From Arcuatula senhousia (Eukaryota > Mollusca > Bivalvia > Mytilida > Mytilidae), in the NCBI GenBank assembly GCA_963971305.1, contig OZ020305.1:1769001-1833000 (forward strand): a stretch of DNA of 64,000 nucleotides, written 5' to 3'. Position 1 is the stretch's first letter, and each line of letters starts with the position of its first letter. Under the pieces are notes generated by a model. That model was not told where the DNA came from and searched no databases. It saw only the letters and a program-made list of their open reading frames with translations. Position numbers and translations under genes: made by a program. Positions 13,341-25,400 of this stretch are shown in pieces.

Positions 13341-13384
13341 ATTGAGTTGTAAAGTATAAATTTTTGTAATTTTTTTATTCTTAG

Positions 13385-13459
13385 ATGATTCTCAAGCTGA
13401 AATCTGAAATCAAGAAGAAGAGGGAAAAGGCTGGAATCATATCAGAGAGTACTCCACAG
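13385..13459 (+). CDS. FOCAD: FOCAD exon E1 (first recognised)
   Basis: Follows the pyrimidine-rich acceptor TTTTTTTATTCTTAG and ends at ACAG|GTGATG. It encodes 25 codons beginning MILKLKSEIKKKREKAG, phase 0 at its 3' end. The ATG immediately after the acceptor could be a start, but vertebrate focadhesin has some 20 residues before this point and the upstream text looks like a 3' splice site. I therefore treat the exon as internal. It is followed by a 534-nt intron without recognised features. Confidence 0.75.
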
Positions 13460-16400
13460 GTGATGTATATTTATTATACAATGCATATGTCTATCTAACT
13501 TTCAGGTATGGGTATGCCATGTCATTTGACCTTCAACGATTTAACTGTGGTCTTTTTATTGATCTTAGTCTGATTTACTTATTTGATTTTCTCCTATTTG
13601 TTTGATGCGTCAGGTTAGGGAGCTACCTTAGACAAATTCGTAACGATGCGCTGGGGTCAGCAGTATGGAATGCTAGAACACATCCTTCCTGTCTTTTGGT
13701 GGGGGGTTGTTTTACATCACGTTGTGACGGTTGTCCTATTAAAAGGATGTAAAGATAGCATACAGATACCATTACAGTACAAGGTCAGAACCATTATGAA
13801 TTTCTATTTCTCATAGGTTATCACCTGGCTCTATGCATTTAAAAAAAAAGACATTTGATGTTGGTCATATTTATTGAAAAATGTTAAAATTTGATTTTTA
13901 GCCTCACATCTGAAGCAAAATTAAGAAAAAGGGCCTATAGCATTAGAAAAATGACTGAGTAAATTTATTTATTCAATTGATCAATTTTTCTAGGTAGATG
14001 AACTGAAGCTCTTGTTTGAGAAGTGTACAGACTCCTCCAATATTCTATCTACATCCTGTAGCAGTGCTATTATAGACCTGATCCAGAATGGGGTCCTGGA
14101 CTTTGAGTTTGGACTTCGAAACTTTCTCAATCTGGTCCCATCTGCTAAGTATGAACCTAAACAGTTTACCAGTACATTCTTCAAAATATATTTGATTTTC
14201 CAATATTTCATTATTCTACTTTTCTTAAGGGGGTACCCAACATTTAGGCTTAAATAAAATTTTATCGTTTAATTTTCCTCAAAATTTTCAAAAATATGAA
14301 CTTTAATGAAATAAATTTAATTGCAAAATCTTGAGAAAACTGAACCATAGGTTTCTGGTGATATTTTTCATTGGACCTACTTGAGTTTCAAATTTTCCTA
14401 TTTCGATCACTCAGAAGCTTGATTTCTTTGTATAAATATATCTGACTTGAACGTTCAACTGATATTTAAGAGTGGTCTCCCTTTGTTGCTTTGTACCCCT
14501 TGAAATAGAGGGAGTGTAGCTTCTTGAACTTTCAAATGACCTTTCCACTTGAAAAGTCTGAACACAACATGTCATTTATGTTAAGGGATATGAACTTTGA
14601 ATCATAGTACAGCACTAAATACTTTTTTGAAGTCCTTAGATGAAAATGAGTTTTGGACTGTTTCATTTTTTTACAGAAACTTGAATGGTATTGTACAAGC
14701 CATATCTTCATTGCTAAAGCTACAGTTGGCAGTCTATATTAACAAGAATGAGACAGAAGAATTTAGATCACCATACTCTCTCAGGTTTGTTTTACTACAA
14801 TAAAGCAACCATAAAGTGCTCAATAATTGGGGAGGATTAGAGAGGTTGAGAAATCTTCAGACTTAAAAAAAATCCATTAGGAGCCAAAACAGGTCCATAT
14901 TGGTTTGGGGTCACCCTCGTAGTGAAATGCCTGGATCTTCCATTTGTCTGAGTAAACCATGTGTTCTCTTGTTATGAAGGTTGATGTTCTGAAGGTGAAA
15001 AGATTTTAACCTATTATTACTATTAATTAGTTTTTAATGTTGTTTCCAGTTACTTGCATTCTTAATCATTGCAATTCAAATTTCCACCGAAAAATTTGTA
15101 TTTCTGATTTTGCCTGAAATATTGGTGAAAGAATATGAAACAAAAACAATCAATCACTTCAATCAATTGAAAGGAAGTACAAAATAAAGCTAAGCCAAGT
15201 GTTATTTACTTTTTTGCTGTCAGGTTTTCAGTAATTATCCAATAACTCTACAGTAATGATGCTGGACCATTACTCTGGTCATGTCGTGGAATACATTAAC
15301 TTATATGTAGTGAATCCCAAAAGACGTTGACCCATTAGAACTGTTGTTTTTCCATATAAAGATATTCATTTAGGGTTTTCAACTAAGATAATGTTTCTTT
15401 AACTCTGAGATATGTAAAACTGAGAACTACCATCTTAATTGCCAGTAAGATTCAAATTAAAGTGGAACTTTTGAGGACTTAATTGATTAAGCGCTTATTT
15501 ATGGTTTTAATGGTTTGACCACTGACTCCTTATTTATTAATGATGAGATGATTAGAAATAAAAAGCAAAGACAATATTAGCTTACCTAGAAAGTTTCATA
15601 AAAAATAATTATACACTATTGCTCCAAAGCATAGGAATCCTCCCCTCTGAATGTCTGTCCACATACACCTGAACACAACTCATTGGGGTTTTTTAATATC
15701 CACTTGTTTATGTGGGCTTTGTCATTTAGACCTAATCTTCATCTCATTATTTTCTATCCTTATAATTACTTGATACATGTAGAATTTGGTGAAATTAGAA
15801 TATCATGTGTATATTTTCATGGAAGCAATTGATTAAAGAAGCAGAGGTACCAATGGAGTATCCGAATGTCAAAAGTCCGAAAGGGCAGAGACAAAACCAG
15901 TAAACACCAACAAGAACAGGACAAAAACAGACAACATGTAAAACATGGAAACACAAAACAACTGAATATCAATCAACAACGCGAACTCCAGTCGAACCAA
16001 GAGTGAACTCAGGTGCTCCGGAAGAGTAAGCAGTTCCTGCTTGCTATAGCACACCCGTCGCATTGCCAATAGTTCAGGGGACAAATGGACTTAATTTCTA
16101 AAAACAATCAGTTTGCAGTGTTTTACTATTCAAGACAATTAGAGGATACATCGTAGCTATAGTTTGTTCTGGTTCAATAAGTGTCTAATTTACTGAATCA
16201 CTTAAAGATAAAGACTATCAAGTATTGTCTAATGATCAATCATTTCACCTCCCCCTCTGTTAGGTCAATTAATATAACATACATACTGAATTTATGGGTC
16301 ATCTCCTCATGTACATGGATTCTTCTATCTTTCTGTTAAAGTAATAAATACAATGTACATGTGAAATGAAGATGCCATGCATGTTCTATGTAAACTGAAA

Positions 16401-19400
16401 TAATGTGACATTTGGTCTGTACACTGATTTCAATTCTCTCTTTTTTATGTTAATTAAGTACTACTTTTTCTAAGAATCAGGCAGATACCATTAATAGGGT
16501 GGCACATTGATTATAAATACACAAAAAAATTTCAATAGAATTAGGTAAAGCAACCCCAGTAAACTTTGTTTTGACCACTAAATTTTTCAGTCGATCTTGG
16601 GTTTAGGAGATTTTACCAGCCAAAATTTAGTTACATTGTACAGTGAAAAGTACGGGAAAATTTCCCGCCATAATTTTTCTCTATATAACCAGTAAAAAAA
16701 TATCTAAGCACCAACTACATTTTAAAAAGTAAAAACTGCATTGGGTTTGTTTTTATGGTTATATGAATGCATCTATGCCCCAAAATCAAAAATTGGAAAT
16801 TATCAATGTGCCACCCCCTGCCTGATTCTTATGTGGAATAGTACTTAATATATGTATGGGTCCCTCATTTTCACTGATGTCCCTTCTAATTCTATAACTT
16901 CTCTATATCTTTAGGCAAAATGCTGGGTATGTTATATACACAGGGAAATTTTGTTCACGTGAAATTCACATGAAATTAACGTGAAATTCACGTGAAAACC
17001 TTAACGTGAATTTCACGTTAAACGAGCAATTTAACGTGAAGTTCACATGAAAAATATCACGTGAATTTCACGTGAAAAAATGTTCTCAACATTTTTAATG
17101 TTCTATAACTTTCATGCAATTCTACAAATATTTAGGAAAAAATTCTCATTTTTCAGAATTTTCATGTGAAATTCACGTGAAAAAGTTAACGTGAAATTAA
17201 CGTGAGTTTCACATGATATTAACGTGAAATTCACGTTAAATACATTCCATGTGAAATTCACGTTAAATTGCTCGTTTAATGTGAAATTCACGTGAATGTT
17301 TCACGTGAATTTCACGTTAACCCCGATTTCACGTGAATTTCACGTGAACAAAATTTCCCTGTGTATATTGAAGGGAAAGTGGTCATGTACACTGATTTCT
17401 CTTAAAACTCTGTTCAAGTAGTTAATACATCTGAAATACTAGATAATGAGATGTGACATAAATGTATGCAAAATGACTTTCATAAGTCTGTAGCATTTAA
17501 AAAAAATCCTGAATATATATATTTTGAAAGAATGGGTCATTGCCTTATCCCATAATAAATGTACATTGATTATGAATTATTTGATTTATTTTTTATGGGA
17601 ATATCATTTTGTGGTTAAGAGTCAAAAACTAAATTGATGTGACAAATTTTGGTGGATTTTTAATTAAAGTGCTCTCATCAACTGAATAATTTAAACTTGT
17701 ATGGATTTATTTAGTGGAATGTGAAGGAAAACGTTATATCCACAATGAATATTTCTGCTTCTGTGGTATTCCCCTTAGAAGATTTTTTTACATAAAAATC
17801 AGAGTAAGTATATTAAATTACAACATTTGCAATATCGGTTAAGTAGACATAGAATATGACATTGCCAATTTAAAATTGACCAAAAAATAGCTTTATAAGG
17901 AAAATTATTCAAAAGTGCCTTTTAGCCATGATCCAATAAGCTTAGACAGAGAATGAGATAACTCCATATGAAAGCCAAGAATTATGACATATGTTAAACA
18001 AGTACACATCTGAGACCTATCAACAGGCCATAGTAACTTGTATGAAAATTTGAAATGTCAAAGGTTATAGGTCACAGTTTCAGTGTGGGAACTAATTTCA
18101 GACAGGTTTGTACAGTTTCAGTGTGGTAACTGATTAAAGCCAGGTAGATACATTTTTAGTGTGAGGAATCATTAAAGACAGGTTGGTACATTTCCAGTGT
18201 GGTAACTAATTTTAGACAGGTTGGAACAGTTTCAGTGTGGTAACTGAATTAGGACAGCTTGGTACATTTTCAGTGTGGGAGCTGATTTAAGACGGGTTGG
18301 TGCATTTCCAGTGTGGTGACTGATTTAAGCCAGGTTTGTGCATTTCCAGTGTGGTAACTGATTTTAGACAGATTGATATATTTTCATTGTGGTAATTGAT
18401 TTGGTACATTTTCAGTATAAGAACAGATTTAAGACATGTTGGTACATTTTCAGTGTGGAAACATATTTAAGACAGTTTGGTATATTTTCAGTGTGGAAAC
18501 ATATTTAAGACAGGTTTGTACAGTTTCAGTGTGGTAACTGAAATAGGACAGCTTGGTACAGTTTCAGTGTTGGAACTGATTTAAGACAGCTTGGTACATT
18601 TCCACTGTGGTAACTGATTTTAGACAGGTTGGTACATTTCCACTGTGGTAACTGATTTAAGACAGGTTGGTACATTTCCACTGTGGTAATTGATTTGAGA
18701 CAGGTTGGTACATTTTCAGTGTAATAACTGATTTTAGACAGGTTGGTACAGTTTCAGTGTGGTAACTTATTTAAGACAGCTTGGTACAAGTTCAATGTGA
18801 TAACTGATTTAAGACAGGTTGGTACAAGTTCAGTGTGATAACTGATTTAAGACAGGTCGGTACATTTTCAGTGTGGTTACTGATTTAAGACAGGTTGGTA
18901 CATTTTCAGTGTGATAACTGATTCAAGCCAGGTTGGTACATTTTCAGTGTGGTTACGGATTTAAGACAGGTTGGTACAATTTCAGTGATGTAACTGATTT
19001 AAAACAGGTTGGTACAGTTTCAGTGTGGTAACTGATTTAAGCCAGGTTGGTACATTTCCAGTGTGGTTACTGATTTAAGACAGGTTGGTACATATTCAGT
19101 GTGGTTACTGATTTAAGACAGGTTGGTACATTTTCAGTGCGGTAACTGATTTAAGACAGGTTGGTACATTTTCAGTGTGGTTACTGATTTAAAACAGGTT
19201 GGTACATTTTCAGTGTGGTAATTGATTTAAAACAGGTTGGTACAGTTTCAGTGTGGTAACTGATTTAAGCCAGGTTGGTACATTTCCAGTCTTGGAACTG
19301 ATTTAAGACAGGTTGATACAAGTTCAGTGTGATAACTGATTTTAGACAGCTTGGTACATTTTCAGTGTGATAACTGATTTAAGCCAGATTGGTATATTTC

Positions 19401-22400
19401 CAGTCTGGTAACTGATTTAAGACAGGTTGGTACATTTTCAGTGTGATAACTGATTTAAGACAGGTTGGTACATTTTCAGTGTGATAACTGATTTTAGACA
19501 GGTCGGTACATTTTCAGTGTTGTTACTGATTTGAGACAGGTTGGAACAGTTTCAGTGTGGTAACTGATTTAAGACAGCTTGGTACAAGTTCAGTATGATA
19601 ACTGATTTAAGACACCTTGGTACAAGTTCAGTGTGATAACTGATTTAAGACAGGTTGGTACAGATTCAGTGTGATAACTGATTTAAGACAGGTTGGTACA
19701 TTTTCAGTGTGATAACTGATTTAAGACAGGTTGGTACATTTTCAGTGTGGTAACTGATTAAAGACAGGTTGGTACATTTTCAGTGTGATAACTGATTTAA
19801 GACAGGTTGGTACATTTTCAGTGTGGTTACTGATTTAAGACAGGTTGGTACATTTTCAGTGTGGTAACTGATTTAAGACAGGTTGGTACATTTTCAAAGT
19901 GATAACTGATTTAAGACAGGTTGGTACATTTTCAGTGTGGTAACTGATTTAAGACAGCTTGGTACATTATCAGTGTGATAACTTATTTAAGACAGGTCAG
20001 TACATTTCCACTGTGGTAACTGATTTTAGACAGGTTGGTACATTTTCAGTGTGGTAATTGATTTAAGACAGCTTGGTACAAGTTCAGTATGATAACTGAT
20101 TTAAGACAGCTTGGTAAAAGTTCTTTATGATAACTGATTTAAGACAGCTTGGTACATTTCCACTGTGGAAACTGATTTTAGACAGGTTGGTACAGTTTCA
20201 GTGTGGTAAATGATTTAAGAAAGGTTGGTACAGTTTCAGTGTAATAACTGATTTAAGACAGCTTGATACATTTTCAGTGTGGTCATTGATTTAAGACAGG
20301 TTGGTACATTATCAGTGTGGTAATTGATTTAAGACAGGTTGGTACATTTTCAGTGTGATAACTTATTTAAGACAGGTCGGTACATTTACATTGTGGTAAC
20401 TGATTTTAGACAGGTTGGTACATTTACATTGTGGTAACTGATTTTAGACAGGTCGGTACATTTTCAGTGTGGTTACTGATTTAAGACAGGTTGGAACAGT
20501 TTCAGTGTGGTAACTGATTTAAGACAGGTTGGTACAAGTTCAGTATGATAACTGATTTAAGACAGCTTGGTACAAGTTCAGTGTGATAACTGATTTAAGA
20601 CAGGTTGGTACAGATTCAGTGTGATAACTGATTTAAGACAGGTTGGTGCATTTTCAGTGTGATAACTGATTTAAGACAGGTTGGTACATTTTCAGTGTGG
20701 TAACTGATTAAAGACAGGTTGGTATATTTTCAGTGTGATAACTGATTTAAGACAGGTTGGCACATTTTCAGTGTGGTTACTGATTTAAGACAGGTTGGTA
20801 CATTTTCAGTGTGGTAACTGATTTAAGACAGGTTGGTACATTTTCAAAGTGATAACTGATTTAAGACAGGTTGGTACATTTTCAGTGTGGTAATTGATTT
20901 AAGACAGCTTGGTACATTATCAGTGTGATAACTTATTTAAGACAGGTCGGTACATTTCCACTGTGGTAACTGATTTTAGACAGGTTGGTACATTTACATT
21001 GTGGTAATTGATTTTAGACAGGTTGGTACATTTCCATTGTGGTAATTGATTTTAGACAGGTTGGTACATTTTCAGTGTGGTAATTGATTTAAGACAGCTT
21101 GGTACAAGTTCAGTATGATAACTGATTTAAGACAGCTTGGTAAAAGTTCTTTATGATAACTGATTTAAGACAGCTTGGTACATTTCCACTGTGGAAACTG
21201 ATTTTAGACAGGTTGGTACAGTTTCAGTGTGGTAAATGATTGAAGACAGATTGGTACAGTTTCAGTGTGGTAACTGATTTAAGAAAGGTTTGTACAGTTT
21301 CAGTGTGGTAACTGATTTAAGACAGCTTGATACATTTTCAGTGTGGTAATTGATTTAAGACAGGTTGGTACATTATCAGTGTGATAACTTATTTAAGACA
21401 GGTTGGTACATTTCCACTGTGGAAACTGATTTTAGACAGGTTGGTACATTTTCAGTGTAGGAACTGATTTAAGACAGCTTGGTACATTTCCACTGTGGTA
21501 ACTGATTTTAGACAGGTTGGTACATTTCCACTGTGGTAACTGATTTAAGACAGGTTGGTACATTTCCACTGTGGTAATTGATTTGAGACAGGTTGGTACA
21601 TTTTCAGTGTAATAACTGATTTTAGACAGGTTGGTACAGTTTCAGTGTGGTAACTGATTTAAGACAGCTTGGTACAAGTTCAATGTGATAACTGATTTAA
21701 GACAGGTTGGTACATTTTCAGTGTGATAACTGATTTAAGACAGGTCGGTACATTTTCAGTGTGGTTACTGATTTAAGACAGGTTGGTACATTTTCAGTGT
21801 GATAACTGATTCAAGCCAGGTTGGTACATTTTCAATGTGGTTACGGATTTAAGACAGGTTGGTACAATTACAGTGATGTAACTGATTTAAAACAGGTTGG
21901 TACAGTTTCAGTGTGGTAACTGATTTAAGCCAGGTTGGTACATTTCCAGTGTGGTTACTGATTTAAGACAGGTTGGTACATTTTCAGTGTGGTTACTGAT
22001 TTAAGACAGGTTGGTTCATTTTCAGTGTGGTAACTGATTTAAGACAGGTTGGTACATTTTCAGTGTGGTTACTAATTTAAAACAGGTTGGTACATTTTCA
22101 GTGTGGAAATTGATTTAAAACAGGTTGGTACAGTTTCAGTGTGGTAACTGATTTAAGCCAGGTTTGTACATTTCCAGTCTTGGAACTGATTTAAGACAGG
22201 TTGATACAAGTTCAGTGTGATAACTGATTTTAGACAGCTTGGTACATTTTCAGTGTGATAACTGATTTAAGCCAGATTGGTATATTTCCAGTCTGGTAAC
22301 TGATTTAAGACAGGTTGGTACAAGTTCAGTATGATAACTGATTTAAGACAGCTTGGTACAAGTTCAGTGTGATAACTGATTTAAGACAGGTTGGTACATT

Positions 22401-25400
22401 TTCAGTGTGATAACTGATTTAAGACAGGTTGGTACATTTTCAGTGTGGTAACTGATTTAAGACAGGTTGGTACATTTTCAGTGTGGTTACTGATTTAAGA
22501 CAGGTTGGTACATTTTCAGTGTGGTAACTGATTTAAGACAGGTTGGTACATTTTCAAAGTGATAACTGATTTAAGACAGGTTGGTGCATTTTCATTGTGG
22601 TAACTGATTTTAGACAGGTTGGTACATTTACATTGTGATAACTTATTTAAGACAGGTCGGTACATTTCCACTGTGGTAACTGATTTTAGACAGGTTGGTA
22701 CATTTACATTGTGGTAATTGATTTTAGACAGGTTGGTACATTTCCATTGTGGTAATTGAATTTAGACAGGTTGGTATATTTTCAGTGTGGTAATTGATTT
22801 AAGACAGCTTGGTACAAGTTCAGTATGATAACTGATTTAAGACAGCTTGGTAAAAGTTCTTTATGATAACTGATTTAAGACAGCTTGGTACATTTCCACT
22901 GTGGAAACTGATTTTAGACAGGTTGGTACAGTTTCAGTGTGGTAAATGATATAAGACAGGTTGGTACAGTTTCAGTGTGGTAACTGATTTTAGACAGGTT
23001 GGTACATATTCAGTGTGGTAATTGATTTAAGACAGGTTGGTACATTTTCAGTGTGATAACTTATTTAAGACAGGTCGGTACATTTACATTGTGGTAACTG
23101 ATTTTAGACAGGTTGGTACATTTACATTGTGGTAATTTATTTAAGACAGGTTGGTACATTTACATTGTGGTAATTGATTTAAGACAGGTTGGTACATTTT
23201 CAGTGTGGTAATTGATTTAAGACAGGTTGGTACATTTACATTGTGGTAATTGATTTTAGACAGGTTGGTACATTTACATTGTGGTAATTGATTTTAGACA
23301 GGTTGGTACATTTTCAGTGTGGTAATTGATTTAAGACAGGTTGGTACATTATCAGTGTGATAACTTATTTAAGACAGGTTGGTACATTTCCACTGTGGTA
23401 ACTGATTTTGTATTTGTATTTCGAACACACGTGAAGGTTAGCACTGCTGGTGGAGTGTAAATTCCCCGAGGTTAGCCCGCTCCGGCACCAACACTTTTTG
23501 AGTTGGAGAATACATCAAAGCTTTAAATTATCCGTCTAAATTTCAAAATTGTCTAAACCCTAAGGTTCTTCCTACCCCAGACATAGGTCGATTATCTTAG
23601 TAATAATTTGGTTCCCCAGTTTGGTATTTTTGGTTATATTGTTCTATGCTCTTCATATTCATACAGTGTTTGGCATTTTCAATATTTTTGGTAGAGCGCC
23701 TCTGATGAGTCTTAAATAGACGAAACGCGCGTCAGGCGTAGCAAAATTTATTGTCTGGAACTTTGTTGTCATTTGTATTTCGAACACACGTGAAGGTTAG
23801 CACTGCTGGTGGAGTGTAAATTCCCCGAGGTTAGCCCGCTCCGGCACCAACACTTTTTGAGTTGGAGAATACATCAAAGCTTTAAATTATCCGTCTAAAT
23901 TTCAAAATTGTCTAAACCCTAAGGTTCTTCCTACCCCAGACATAGGTCGATTATCTTAGTAATAATTTGGTTCCCCAGTTTGGTATTTTTGGTTATATTG
24001 TTCTATGCTCTTCATATTCATACAGTGTTTGGCATTTTCAATATTTTTGGTAGAGCGCCTCTGATGAGTCTTAAATAGACGAAACGCGCGTCAGGCGTAG
24101 CAAAATTTATTGTCTGGAACTTTGTTGTCATTTGTATTTCGAACACACGTGAAGGTTAGCACTGCTGGTGGAGTGTAAATTCCCCGAGGTTAGCCCGCTC
24201 CGGCACCAACACTTTTTGAGTTGGAGAATACATCAAAGCTTTAAATTATCCGTCTAAATTTCAAAATTGTCTAAACCCTAAGGTTCTTCCTACCCCAGAC
24301 ATAGGTCGATTATCTTAGTAATAATTTGGTTCCCCAGTTTGGTATTTTTGGTTATATTGTTCTATGCTCTTCATATTCATACAGTGTTTGGCATTTTCAA
24401 TATTTTTGGTAGAGCGCCTCTGATGAGTCTTAAATAGACGAAACGCGCGTCAGGCGTAGCAAAATTTATTGTCTGGAACTTTGTTGTCATTTGTATTTTA
24501 GACAGGTTGGTACATTTACATTGTGGTAATTGATTTAAGACAGGTTGGTACATTTACATTGTGGTAATTGATTTTAGACAGGTTGGTACATTTTCAGTGT
24601 GGTAATTGATTTTAGACAGGTTGGTACAATTACATTGTGGTAATTGAATTTAGACAGGTTGGTACATTTTCAGTGTGGTAACTGATTTAAGACAGCTTGG
24701 TACATTATCAGTGTGATAACTTATTTAAGACAGGTCGGTACATTTCCACTGTGGTAACTGATTTTAGACAGGTTGGTACATTTACATTGTGGTAATTGAT
24801 TTTAGACAGGTTGGTACATTTCCATTGTGGTAATTGATTTTAGACAGGTTGGTACATTTTCAGTGTGGTAATTGATTTAAGACAGGTTGGTACATTTTCA
24901 GTGTGATAACTGATTTAAGACAGGTCGGTACATTTCCACTGTGGTAACTGATTTTAGACAGGTTGGTACATTTACATTGTGGTATTTGATTTTAGACAGG
25001 TTGGTACATTTTCAGTGTGGTAATTGATTTAAGACAGGTTGGTACATTATCAGTGTGATAACTTATTTAAGACAGGTTGGTACATTTCCACTGTGGTAAC
25101 TGATTTTAGACAGGTTGGTACATTTACATTGTGGTAACTGATTTTAGACAGGTTGGTACATTTACATTGTGGTTATTGATTTTAGACAGGTTGGTACATT
25201 TTCAGTGTGGTAATTGATTTGAGACAGGTTGGTACATTTTCAGTGTGGTAACTGATTTTAGACAGGTTGGTACATTTACATTGTGGTAACTGATTTTAGA
25301 CAGGTTGGTACATTTACATTGTGGTTATTGATTTAAGACAGGTTGGTACATTTTCAGTGTGATAACTTATTTAAGACAGGTCGGTACATTTACATTGTGG

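Noticed and set aside
15869..16084. Minus-strand ORFs with hydrophobic FCVSMFYMLSVFVLFLL-type peptide (also 54746-55021)
   Set aside because: They are translations of the non-coding Penelope-like tail that recurs throughout the window, not membrane-protein genes.
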